Both the position numbers and the translations under genes were made by a program. Below the pieces are notes generated by a model. That model was not told the origin of the DNA. It worked only from the letters and a program-made list of their open reading frames with translations, and ran no database searches. From Phocaeicola barnesiae DSM 18169 = JCM 13652 (GTDB taxonomy: Bacteria > Bacteroidota > Bacteroidia > Bacteroidales > Bacteroidaceae), in NCBI RefSeq assembly GCF_000374585.1, contig NZ_KB894656.1, positions 1 through 64,000 of the forward strand: a DNA stretch of 64,000 nucleotides. The letters run 5' to 3'. The stretch's first letter is position 1, and every line of letters starts with the position of its first letter. Shown piece after piece: positions 46,315-53,922 of this stretch.

Positions 46315-48402
46315 CTATTTCTTCCGTCCTGAAAATTTCTTGTCCTTTTTAGCCTCCGGGAACACAAAAGTCGTGTTATATTCCCCGTCAAAGGCGACAA
46401 CAGCATCGAAACTCTTGCCCTGTTTGCTCTTGAACCCTTTGAGCAGCTTGGTATGCCCTTCGGTGAGCAGGTCTTTGATTTCATCGTCGGACAGGGTGCG
46501 TCCCGCTTTCAGCCGGAACACGGGCAGTCCGCACTCCGTGTTGTCGCAGCGTACCACCTTGCCGTAGAACCGCATCCTGCCCGTGCCACACTTGGGACAC
46601 GCGCAGCCGGAGTCACGGCTGCCGAAGAGCTTGTCGCACGAGATCAGTTCGGAGGTTATCTCACGTGTGTACGCCTCTATCTCCTTGCGGAAGGTGTCGT
46701 CGGACAGTTCCCCGCGCTCGATACGCGCCAGCTCCTTTTCCCATTCGCCCGTCATGGCAACATCGGCGATGCGCATCGTCTTGACGACGGAATTGAGGGC
46801 AAGTCCTTTTTCGGTGGGAACAAGCGACTTCTTGCAGCGTTCCATGTAACCGCGCCTGTAAAGCGTTTCGATGATGGAGGCGCGTGTGGCGGGAGTACCG
46901 ATGCCACAGTCCTTCATCGCCTGCCGCAGTGCGTCGTCCTCAATTTCCTTGCCCGCCGTTTCCATTGCCGAGAGCAGGGTGGCTTCGGTATGCAGCGGCT
47001 TGGGTTTGGTCTTTCCTTCGGTAATGGACGAGCCTTTCGGTGTCAGCGTGTCGCCTTCCTGCCAGCCGGGGATGGTAATTTCCTCTTTTTCCTCGCCATA
47101 GACGGCACGCCATCCGGTTTGCTTCACGACGCTGCCTTTTACGGTAAACTCCACTCCGGCACATTCCGCCGTGACAGTGGTCACATCCTTGACGCATTTC
47201 TCAGAGAATGCCTCGACCATGCGCCCGGCAATCATCTGATAGATGGTATTGTCCTCTTTGGAGAGGAAGAGCGGTTTCTCACCCGTGACGAGCAGGGCAT
47301 GGTGGTCTGTCACCTTGCCGTCGTCCACGCTGCGGCGTGTCGGGGCGGCTTTTGCCCGCACCTTGTCTTTCCATTCGGGCTGTGTGCCGATGAAAGCGAG
47401 CAGTTTGGGAATTTCGGCAAACACGTCTTCGGGGATGTAGCGGCTTCCCGTTCTCGGATAGGTTATCAACTTCTTTTCGTAGAGTTTCTGCGCGATTTCA
47501 AGCGTCTGTTCCGCCGTGAAGCCGTGCTTGGCGTTGGCTTCTTTCTGGAGCGTGGTCAGGTCGTAGAGCAAGGGAGTTTCCTCCGTCTTCTCCTTGCGCT
47601 CGGCTTTCGTGACAGTGGCGCAACCTGCCGCCTTTACCTTATTATATAGTTCCATCGCCGGTTCTTTCTCTTTCCATTTCTCGGAGGATGAGAATTTCAC
47701 GACTTCGCCGTCGCAACCGTCCGTTGCGATATGGAGCTGCCAGAATGCTTCGGACGTAAAGCGGCGGTTCTCCCAGTAGCGTTCACATACCATAGCCAAC
47801 GTTGGTGTCTGCACCCGCCCCACGGAATACGTGCCGTGTCCGGCGGCGATGGATAACGCCTGTGTGCCGTTGATGCCCACGAGCCAGTCGGATTCGCTCC
47901 GCGCTTTGGCGGCGAGGTAGAGGTTGTCGTATTTGCTGCCGTCTTCGAGTTTCCGCAGTCCCTCGCGGATAGCTTTGTCGGTGAGAGAGCTGATCCACAG
48001 GCGCACGAAAGGAGTGGTGCAACCCGTATAGTGGTAGAGGTAGCGGAAGATAAGCTCTCCCTCGCGTCCGGCATCGGTCGCCACGATGATATGTTCGCTT
48101 GTGTCGAACAGTCTTTTGATGACTTTTATCTGCGACACCACGCCGCTGTCGGGCTTGTAACCTTTCTCCGTCCTGACCTGACGGGGGACGAGCGTGAATG
48201 TGTCGGGAATAATCGGGAGGTTGTCACGGACAAATCCGCGCACGCCGTAGCCGTCGGGCATGGCAAGCTGAACGAGGTGTCCGAATGCCCATGTCACGGC
48301 ATAACCGCCTCCCTCGAAATATCCTTCCTCTCTCTTTGTCGCGCCCACGATGCGGGCGATTTCACGTGCCACGGAGGGCTTTTCTGCAATGATTGTCTTC
48401 AT
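46315..48402 (-). CDS. exc: Type IA topoisomerase Exc
   Basis: A 695-residue topoisomerase III-like enzyme. The TOPRIM domain starts KTIIAEKPSVAREIARI and includes VATDAGREGELIFRYLY. The catalytic Tyr is in KKLITYPRTGSRYIPED. The C terminus holds a four-Cys zinc knuckle (CACPKCG, RCDNTECG). In CTnDOT, Exc is required in vivo for excision, although its topoisomerase activity has been reported as dispensable. It is the last gene of the excision operon, and its start is preceded by a doubled form of the start-codon box. Confidence 0.93.
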   Translation of the reverse strand: MKTIIAEKPSVAREIARIVGATKREEGYFEGGGYAVTWAFGHLVQLAMPDGYGVRGFVRDNLPIIPDTFTLVPRQVRTEKGYKPDSGVVSQIKVIKRLFDTSEHIIVATDAGREGELIFRYLYHYTGCTTPFVRLWISSLTDKAIREGLRKLEDGSKYDNLYLAAKARSESDWLVGINGTQALSIAAGHGTYSVGRVQTPTLAMVCERYWENRRFTSEAFWQLHIATDGCDGEVVKFSSSEKWKEKEPAMELYNKVKAAGCATVTKAERKEKTEETPLLYDLTTLQKEANAKHGFTAEQTLEIAQKLYEKKLITYPRTGSRYIPEDVFAEIPKLLAFIGTQPEWKDKVRAKAAPTRRSVDDGKVTDHHALLVTGEKPLFLSKEDNTIYQMIAGRMVEAFSEKCVKDVTTVTAECAGVEFTVKGSVVKQTGWRAVYGEEKEEITIPGWQEGDTLTPKGSSITEGKTKPKPLHTEATLLSAMETAGKEIEDDALRQAMKDCGIGTPATRASIIETLYRRGYMERCKKSLVPTEKGLALNSVVKTMRIADVAMTGEWEKELARIERGELSDDTFRKEIEAYTREITSELISCDKLFGSRDSGCACPKCGTGRMRFYGKVVRCDNTECGLPVFRLKAGRTLSDDEIKDLLTEGHTKLLKGFKSKQGKSFDAVVAFDGEYNTTFVFPEAKKDKKFSGRKK

Positions 48403-48462
48403 GTCTTCTTCTTTTTTGTTGATACTTTGGATTTTATTTTGGATTCAGTGGCGGACACGGGA

Positions 48463-50034
48463 TTACATTTTCATGCCCTTGCCCGTTTTCTTCTGCGGCT
48501 TCTCCTGCTGCTGTTGCTGGCGGGCGTCCTTCGGGTTGGTCTGACCTTTCTGCAACGGCTCTCTCAGATTCTTTGTAGCCTCGTTGGTCTTGCCATCGTT
48601 GTTCACCGCCACCTGCGTGCGGCTCTCGTTGGACGGAGCAACCTGCTGTGCATTGTCAGGGTTCGTGTCGTAGCGGTACGGGCGTCCCTTCTCCGGGTTG
48701 AACTTGATATACATCGTGGCATGGAAGCCCTGCTTGTCGGTCACGTTCTCCAGCTTCACGGCTTTACCCGCCACATAGTCGGCTTTCTGCTGGTCGGTGA
48801 AGCTCACGCCGCTCCATTTGCTGATGGGGCGGATGCTGCCGTCCTCGTTCGTCCACGTGTTGCGGCGTTGCTCCTTCTTGGTCTGTGCGGCATTTTCCCC
48901 GCCCTGCGCCTGACTTTTCGATGTGTCGCCTTTGGTTTCCTGTGTCTGTGCGGTACGGGGCGACTTGCCGGTTCCCGGCACGAACTCCACGCCGCGCTGC
49001 TCCACGTTCACTTGCAGGGTGGTGACGAACTTTCTGCCGTCGTTGCGCTCGATGAGCTTGTCGCGTACGGGCAGTCCGGCGCGGAGCATGTCCCGCTCCT
49101 GCGTGGTGATTTCCGTCTTGCCGATGCGCTCCGGGATGCGCACCCTGCTTGCCGGAATGTCCGTGATTTCATTCGTCTTGCGGTCGATGCTGATGTAGGA
49201 GGGGATGATCTCGCCCGTTTCCCTGTCCACAATGTCCACGACCCTACCGAGATTGCCCGTTTCGCGGAGGTTCTTCCGGTCATTGTCGGAGAATTTGTGT
49301 TCCTTGTACTCATCCAGCTTCTGCTCCTTGCGGATGAAGTGCGGCACGAGGCTGATGTTTCCCTCACCGTCCTTCTTGAAGGAGAGGCGGGCGTCCAGCT
49401 CGAATGATTCGCCGCCGAAGGTCGGTTTGACCTTTACCAAGTCGGACTTGCCATAGTTGAGCATCTTCGTAAGGTCGCCGGACTTTTCAAGGTTGTCCCG
49501 CTTTACGCCCCATCTGTCCTCCAGCTCCTGCCAGTTGATTTTACTCTCGTCGATGGGCTGGTAGCCACGTTTGCCCTGCATCTGTTCGGATTTGTCCTGT
49601 TGCTGTTCTTTCCGTTGTTCCATGTTCTCCTGTTTTTGAGGTTCTTGTTTCTCTGTCTGTTGTGCTGCCATCTCTTCCTGCACCTTCTTCTCATAGTCGG
49701 AGGTGTCCACCTTGTGAGGGGCGAGCAGCTCCTTGTTCGCTTCGGGGTCTTTCAGCAGTTGCTTCATCACCTCTAAGAGATTTTCAGCTTGGTCTGCCGC
49801 AATGCGGTAGAAACCGAAGCGGCTGGGTTCCTTGCACTGCCGGAAGAAGTTCTTGAAGAAGTTGTCCAGCACGTCGCCATGTCGGTCGAATTGCAGGAAA
49901 CTCTGCGCGTTCTCCGCTTTTGCGGGGGTGCGCTTGGGTGTGCCGTCCGCGTTCAGCCCGGCTACCACGCTGATCTCGCCTGTCTTCTCGTCACGGACTA
50001 CCAGCACGTCCTTTTCGTCTTTTTTCTTTGCCAT
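48463..50034 (-). CDS. orf3: DUF3945 protein, orf3 of the excision operon
   Basis: A 523-residue hydrophilic protein starting MAKKKDEKDVLVVRDEKTGEI. A Gln/Glu-rich coil (EEMAAQQTEKQEPQKQENME) lies at about 125-160. The conserved domain follows (GYQPIDESKINWQELEDRWG) and DUF3945-like segments carry FHATMYIKFNPEKGRPYRY near the end. The tail is Gln- and Lys-rich and ends KTGKGMKM. It corresponds to orf3 of CTnDOT, between xis2d and exc. No activity is known. Confidence 0.83.
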   Translation of the reverse strand: MAKKKDEKDVLVVRDEKTGEISVVAGLNADGTPKRTPAKAENAQSFLQFDRHGDVLDNFFKNFFRQCKEPSRFGFYRIAADQAENLLEVMKQLLKDPEANKELLAPHKVDTSDYEKKVQEEMAAQQTEKQEPQKQENMEQRKEQQQDKSEQMQGKRGYQPIDESKINWQELEDRWGVKRDNLEKSGDLTKMLNYGKSDLVKVKPTFGGESFELDARLSFKKDGEGNISLVPHFIRKEQKLDEYKEHKFSDNDRKNLRETGNLGRVVDIVDRETGEIIPSYISIDRKTNEITDIPASRVRIPERIGKTEITTQERDMLRAGLPVRDKLIERNDGRKFVTTLQVNVEQRGVEFVPGTGKSPRTAQTQETKGDTSKSQAQGGENAAQTKKEQRRNTWTNEDGSIRPISKWSGVSFTDQQKADYVAGKAVKLENVTDKQGFHATMYIKFNPEKGRPYRYDTNPDNAQQVAPSNESRTQVAVNNDGKTNEATKNLREPLQKGQTNPKDARQQQQQEKPQKKTGKGMKM

Positions 50035-50054
50035 CTGAAAAATGTTTTAATGGG

Positions 50055-50405
50055 TTATTTATGAAAGAAATTATGGATACGAGCCTTGTAGAAGGCTATA
50101 TCTTCCTTTTTGAAGTCCTTGATATGGTTGGAAAGGAATGTCAGCACGTCCTCCTCGCTGTAATAGGTCTTCTTGCCCAGCGTCTTGTAGGGCAATGCGC
50201 CTACGCTGCGGTAGCGTTGGAGGGTGCGTTTGCTTATCTGGAGCAACATGCACAAATCCTGATTGTCGAAAAGGCGGATGCTTTCCGTGATAGTGGGCTG
50301 TTTCCCCTCAGCCTTCATCGCCAGCAGCAGTTCGTCCTGACGGTCGAGCCGTTCCATCAGCTTCTGCATCCAGCCCTCGAAGTTGTTTCGTGTGAGCAGT
50401 TCCAT
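50055..50405 (-). CDS. xis2d: Excisionase-like HTH protein Xis2d
   Basis: A 116-residue basic DNA-binding protein. A MerR/Xis-type helix-turn-helix spans DLCMLLQISKRTLQRYRSVGALPY, followed by the wing KKTYYSEEDVLTFLSNH. It matches Xis2d of CTnDOT, needed with Xis2c for excision and for activating tra transcription. Four bases separate it from xis2c. Confidence 0.9.
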   Translation of the reverse strand: MELLTRNNFEGWMQKLMERLDRQDELLLAMKAEGKQPTITESIRLFDNQDLCMLLQISKRTLQRYRSVGALPYKTLGKKTYYSEEDVLTFLSNHIKDFKKEDIAFYKARIHNFFHK

Positions 50406-50408
50406 GAC

Positions 50409-50771
50409 CTATGTCCTCCTTCCTTTTGGTTTGCCGCCCGTGCGCAGCGTGTGGTTGTGGAACAGGGTGTCTATTGTCCCTTCCTCGTTCCTTACTGTGT
50501 TGTCCTCCAATAGCCGCAGTATCTCGGAAAGGCGGTAGCGGCAGCTTCCGCGTACCACCACATACTCGATACGGTGGTCGGTGCGCATACGCTGCATGGT
50601 GCGCTTGCTCACGTTGAGCATCTTCGCCGCCTGTGCCGTGTCAAGCAGCTTGTCTTCGGTTTCCCGCTTCCGTTTCTTCTCGTCCCTTGCCTCGCGGATG
50701 TACCCTGCGATGTTCGCAATCTGCGCCATCATCTCCTTGTAGGCGGAACTTTCCATTGTTATCACTTTCAT
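50409..50771 (-). CDS. xis2c: Excisionase-like HTH protein Xis2c
   Basis: A 120-residue basic protein starting MKVITMESSAYKEMM. A helix-turn-helix covers LLDTAQAAKMLNVSKRTMQRMRTDH, followed by a short wing. It corresponds to Xis2c, first gene of the excision operon. The upstream region carries a 15-base palindrome about 70 bases before the start. The ATG at 50771 is chosen over the longer frame because of the family N terminus. Confidence 0.9.
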   Translation of the reverse strand: MKVITMESSAYKEMMAQIANIAGYIREARDEKKRKRETEDKLLDTAQAAKMLNVSKRTMQRMRTDHRIEYVVVRGSCRYRLSEILRLLEDNTVRNEEGTIDTLFHNHTLRTGGKPKGRRT

Positions 50772-50839
50772 GTTCAGTCCTTTCTTTTTGTTTCTGCGAC
50801 AAAATTCGGCAATAAACAAAAGGGGCTTTAACAACTCAC

Positions 50840-50854
50840 TACGTGACTCACGTA
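50840..50854. promoter_or_regulatory. Palindromic operator candidate upstream of xis2c
   Basis: TACGTGACTCACGTA has perfect 7-base arms around one C. It lies between divergent xis2c and an HTH gene, 69 bases before the xis2c start. In CTnDOT, RteC activates this promoter; whether this is its site is inference. Confidence 0.55.
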
Positions 50855-50946
50855 AGATTTTTGCGGAAGATGGCTCCGTAACCCGGTCAAACGGCGCAAC
50901 AGGCAGCCTTTCAGCGGAAAACGATACGTCTTGTATGCCGTTTCGT

Positions 50947-50954
50947 TACCTTTG
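50947..50954 (+). promoter_or_regulatory. -7 box for the divergent HTH gene
   Basis: TACCTTTG matches TAnnTTTG exactly and lies 18 bases before the start codon at 50973. Confidence 0.55.
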
Positions 50955-50972
50955 CGGCAAACTCTAAATGAC

Positions 50973-51272
50973 ATGAATATGGAAATAGTATCTATCGAGA
51001 AAAAGACTTTCGAGATGATGGTGGCGGCATTCGGCGCACTCTCGGAGAAGGTCGCCGCCCTGAGGCGCAAAAGCGACACGGGGCGCATGGAAAGATGGCT
51101 CACGGGCGAGGAGGTCTGCGGGCAGTTGAGAATAAGCCCGCGCACGTTGCAGACGCTGCGTGACAGGCGGCTTATCGGCTACTCGCAGATAAACCGCAGG
51201 TTCTATTACAAGCCAGAGGAGGTGAAGCGGCTGATACCGCTTGTCGGCACGCTCTATCCGCACGGCAGATGA
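50973..51272 (+). CDS. Small helix-turn-helix protein of the excision/integration region
   Basis: A 99-residue protein, MNMEIVSIEKKTFEMMV, with a Xis/MerR-type domain in the second half (TGEEVCGQLRISPRTLQTLRDRRLIGYSQINRRFYY). It is related to Xis2c and Xis2d but transcribed away from them. It could be an excision factor or regulator of the same promoter region. A second Met two codons in is an alternative start. Confidence 0.75.
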   Translation: MNMEIVSIEKKTFEMMVAAFGALSEKVAALRRKSDTGRMERWLTGEEVCGQLRISPRTLQTLRDRRLIGYSQINRRFYYKPEEVKRLIPLVGTLYPHGR

Positions 51273-51303
51273 TTTGATTTATTCACCCACTGAATCCGAA
51301 GTT

Positions 51304-51609
51304 ATGATGAACGAGAACAACGATGTTTTTACGATGGAAGACGAGCCGATAGCCTCTGTGGTGCAGGATATGCGCAAAGGCTCGAAATGGCTGTCCGCAT
51401 TTCTGGAAAGCTACCGTCCTCCGCTGGACGGGGAACGTTACCTGACGGACGGCGAGGTGTCGGAACTGCTCCGTGTGAGCCGGCGCACCTTGCAGGAATA
51501 CCGCAACAACCGCGTGTTGCCCTTCATACTTTTGGGAGGGAAGGTGCTTTACCCGGAAACGGGGCTGCGCGGGGTACTGGAAGCGAACTACCGCAAGCCG
51601 CTGGAGTGA
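51304..51609 (+). CDS. Helix-turn-helix domain protein
   Basis: A 101-residue protein (MMNENNDVFTMEDEPI) whose C-terminal half holds the same HTH type, LTDGEVSELLRVSRRTLQEYRNNRVLP. It follows the previous HTH gene by 31 bases, and a CCCACTGAATCCGAAGTT box sits at its ATG. Like its neighbour it is a small regulator or recombination directionality factor of unknown role. Confidence 0.75.
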   Translation: MMNENNDVFTMEDEPIASVVQDMRKGSKWLSAFLESYRPPLDGERYLTDGEVSELLRVSRRTLQEYRNNRVLPFILLGGKVLYPETGLRGVLEANYRKPLE

Positions 51610-51686
51610 GGCGGTTTCATGAAAAAGTAAACGGGTGACACCTTTTGTGGTGCTACCCGTTTACTTGTCTTATGGGGTATGTGCAA

Positions 51687-52049
51687 TCAGCAATACCCGG
51701 CTTTTCCGTTCTGTATGAACATCACGTATGTCTGCCGTTTCTCTTGTGAGAGTGCCTTTCCCACCAGCCATGTGCGGAACAGGTGGGTGTTGTAGGTATT
51801 CACCCTGAAAGCGACCGGGATGATGATTTCAAGGGCGTACACGTCCGCGTGCAGCCCGTTTTCAAGCTGCATGTAGCGGCACACCTCGTAGTCGTTCAGC
51901 ACGTCCGACTTGCGGACGGCTCTGATGGCGGCGTTCACTGCCGGGACGGTCGTATGGAACAATCCGGCTATTTCGGTGGCGGTCATCCACACGTCGTTAC
52001 CGGTTACGCTGACTGCCTTGTCCTCGATGATGATTGTGTCACGTTTCAT
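51687..52049 (-). CDS. RhuM-like small protein next to int
   Basis: A 120-residue protein with the N-terminal pattern of RhuM-like proteins: VWMTATEIAGLFHTTVPAVN followed by VCRYMQLENG and YALEIIIPVAFRVNTYNTHLF. It is much shorter than full RhuM proteins, which continue for about 200 residues. It lies 11 bases behind the integrase stop and is probably cotranscribed with int, as orf2 is in CTnDOT. A role is unknown. Confidence 0.7.
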   Translation of the reverse strand: MKRDTIIIEDKAVSVTGNDVWMTATEIAGLFHTTVPAVNAAIRAVRKSDVLNDYEVCRYMQLENGLHADVYALEIIIPVAFRVNTYNTHLFRTWLVGKALSQEKRQTYVMFIQNGKAGYC

Positions 52050-52060
52050 GGCTTTTCTTT

Positions 52061-53296
52061 TTAGATGGTGCAACCTGCAAATTCCTCGACGCCGTTCAAT
52101 CTTGCGGCAAGGTTCTCCATGTCCTGATTGAGCTTCTCTTTGGTTATCTTTGCGTAAATCTGCGTCGTCTTTATGCTCTTGTGTCCGAGCATGGAGCTGA
52201 CCGTTTCGATGGGAACACCGTTGGAGAGGAATATCGTCGTGGCTGCCGTGTGGCGGCTCTGATGCCACGTGATATGCTTGGTGATGCCGCAACGCTTGGC
52301 GACGGCACGGATACCGGCAAGGCACGTGTTATAATGCGGAACGGGAAATATCCTGCCGTCCCCGCACAGTCCCCGGTATTTGCCGATTATGCGGTTGGCG
52401 ATGTCGAGCAGGCGGATGTTGGACACCACGCCCGTTTTCTGGCGGTTGATGTTTATCCACTCGTGTTCGTCGAAGTAGGTGCGGATATTCTCTTCCGTAA
52501 GGTTGCGCATATCCGCGAACGACAGCCCCGTGAAGGCGCAGAACAGGTAGAGGTCGCGGTACAATTCCTGTTTGGCGTTTTTCAGTTTCCCCTCCATCAG
52601 CAGGCGGATCTCATCTTTGGTCAGGAAACTGCGTGTTGTTTCCTCCTTCTTGATTTCATACTCGCGGAACGGGTCGCGCGTCAGCCACTCGTTGTTGATG
52701 GCGATGAATACCATCGTCCGTAACGGGCAGACGTACAGCCACACGGTATTGGTGCAGCAGTGCTTGTCCGTGCGCAGGAACATCTCGAAGTCGGAGATGA
52801 AAGCCGGGGTAAGCTCTTTTAGGGCGATGTCCTTCACATGGTAGCGGATGTCGAGGAACTCTTGCATGTGCTTGTAAACGGTGCGGTACTTCAGCAGCGT
52901 GCCTTTGGCTTTCATGCCTGCCTCCACCTGCTTCTCGTAGTCCTCGTTGTGCTGGCGGAACACCTGCATCAGCGTGTGGTAGCGGTGTTCCAGTCCGAGA
53001 AAGGCGTTCTTCACCTTCTCCGCCGTGACGAAGTTGTCACGCTCCATGATTTCCTGATAATGCCTGTTGATGCGTACCCGCATCTTGTCAAGCATACGGT
53101 TCGTTTCGAGTGCCGCCGTGCTTCTGCCCGTGACACGTCCACCTTTGGTGTCCCACAGTTTCGGATCGACAGTCAGTTTGCAGCTGAACTGTGTCTGGCT
53201 GCCGTCCACCGTGATGCGTCCCATGACGGGAACTGTCCCGTCCTTTTTCACTACCTGACGCTTGAGGTAGTAGATTACTGAAAATGTACTCTTCAT
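52061..53296 (-). CDS. int: Tyrosine recombinase IntDOT-type integrase
   Basis: A 411-residue integrase, the same length as IntDOT. The arm-binding domain starts MKSTFSVIYYLKRQVVKKDG, the core-binding domain follows (about 100-200), and the catalytic domain spans about 215-400. Active-site residues visible are Lys in NRQKTGVVSN, HQSRHTAAT (H-x-x-R), LGHKSIKTTQIYAKI (His and Tyr nucleophile). The usual Arg I position reads TGLSFADMRNL, with Ser as known for IntDOT. It catalyses integration and excision. The start at 53296 fits the family. A TGAGTTAT/ATAACTCA palindrome lies upstream. Confidence 0.95.
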   Translation of the reverse strand: MKSTFSVIYYLKRQVVKKDGTVPVMGRITVDGSQTQFSCKLTVDPKLWDTKGGRVTGRSTAALETNRMLDKMRVRINRHYQEIMERDNFVTAEKVKNAFLGLEHRYHTLMQVFRQHNEDYEKQVEAGMKAKGTLLKYRTVYKHMQEFLDIRYHVKDIALKELTPAFISDFEMFLRTDKHCCTNTVWLYVCPLRTMVFIAINNEWLTRDPFREYEIKKEETTRSFLTKDEIRLLMEGKLKNAKQELYRDLYLFCAFTGLSFADMRNLTEENIRTYFDEHEWININRQKTGVVSNIRLLDIANRIIGKYRGLCGDGRIFPVPHYNTCLAGIRAVAKRCGITKHITWHQSRHTAATTIFLSNGVPIETVSSMLGHKSIKTTQIYAKITKEKLNQDMENLAARLNGVEEFAGCTI

Positions 53297-53382
53297 TGTC
53301 CTTAATTTTTGGGTTTCAAAATTAGTTGGTGAAGAGTCCGGTGTTGGTACGCAAAACGGGGAGGAACGGCGCAATCTTTTTC

Positions 53383-53482
53383 CGTAACCTGATTTTTCGC
53401 ATGAGTTATGGATAACTCACTATTCCTTAGAGCCTTGTTTCGCTATTCGTACCCGTTTGTCGCATTTTCGGGCATGGTTACG
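53383..53482. other. attL arm region with candidate arm sites
   Basis: CGTAACC (53383-53389) and GGTTACG (53476-53482) mirror the pair found near attR (1311-1317 and 1358-1364). Between them lies the palindrome TGAGTTAT-GG-ATAACTCA (53402-53419) in the int promoter region. These are candidate arm-type integrase or excisionase sites. Confidence 0.45.
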
Positions 53483-53615
53483 AACAAGTAACGTAGCGGC
53501 GTCAGGATTTGGCTTCGGCAGGGATTGTAATGGCTTCACGGATTATCGCCACTTCAACCAAAACCCTTGTAACTCAATTCTATCACTATATCTTTCCGCA
53601 TTTCACTTTTTTGTA

Positions 53616-53625
53616 GTAACTTTGC
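53616..53625 (+). repeat. attL core (GTAACTTTGC), also host -7 promoter box
   Basis: This is identical to the core at 1232. It contains TAACTTTG and lies 37 bases before the start codon of the host DUF4250 gene, a typical -7 position. Confidence 0.85.
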
Positions 53626-53662
53626 GCCGCAAAAAGAAAGAAACGTTTTTTGAGAAAAAATT

Positions 53663-53839
53663 ATGGAATTACCTAAAGACCCGATGATGCTGTACAGCCT
53701 CATCAACATGAAACTGCGTGACTTCTATCCATCGCTCGATGCCCTTTGTTCTGACCTGAATGTCAGCAAAGAAGAAATTGTAAACAACCTGAAAGCTGCC
53801 GGCTTTGAATATAATCAGGAGTTGAACAAGTTCTGGTAA
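53663..53839 (+). CDS. DUF4250 domain-containing protein
   Basis: A 58-residue protein, MELPKDPMMLYSLINMKLRD, with DALCSDLNVSKEEIVNNLKAAGFEY. It matches the small DUF4250 family found across Bacteroidales. It is the host gene immediately outside the element. The -7 box of its probable promoter is the att core, so the insertion replaced the sequence upstream of -7. Function unknown; the helix pair resembles a small DNA- or protein-binding module. Confidence 0.85.
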   Translation: MELPKDPMMLYSLINMKLRDFYPSLDALCSDLNVSKEEIVNNLKAAGFEYNQELNKFW

Positions 53840-53860
53840 TCAACGGAAACTTCTGAAACC

Positions 53861-53902
53861 ATAGCGGGCTTTGCAAGAATCTATTCCTGCAAAGCCCGCT
53901 AT
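53861..53902. terminator. Bidirectional terminator between DUF4250 and the permease
   Basis: ATAGCGGGCTTTGCA and TGCAAAGCCCGCTAT form a perfect 15-bp stem with a 12-base loop between convergent genes. A- and T-rich tracts flank it. Confidence 0.8.
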
Positions 53903-53922
53903 TCTTATATTTGAGGTATATA

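Larger units (their letters stand above)
1232..53625. mobile_element. CTnDOT/CTnERL-family integrative and conjugative element (about 52.4 kb)
   Basis: The interval is bounded by identical core sites and contains every module of a CTnDOT-type element: an IntDOT-like integrase next to one end, an excision operon (xis2c, xis2d, orf3, exc), tetQ-rteA-rteB, rteC, mobABC, an oriT-like region, and a traA-traQ operon. Accessory insertions distinguish this copy: a KAP-NTPase/DUF4143 cargo between mobC and rteC, and ermF with a group II intron beyond the end of the tra operon. It sits immediately upstream of a host DUF4250 gene. Family membership is strongly supported. The exact crossover within the core is inferred. 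Confidence 0.93.

Noticed and set aside
46255..46332. 25-codon plus-strand ORF behind a copy of the start-codon box
   Set aside because: It overlaps the exc 3' end antisense and has no protein-like features; the box alone is not enough evidence for a gene.
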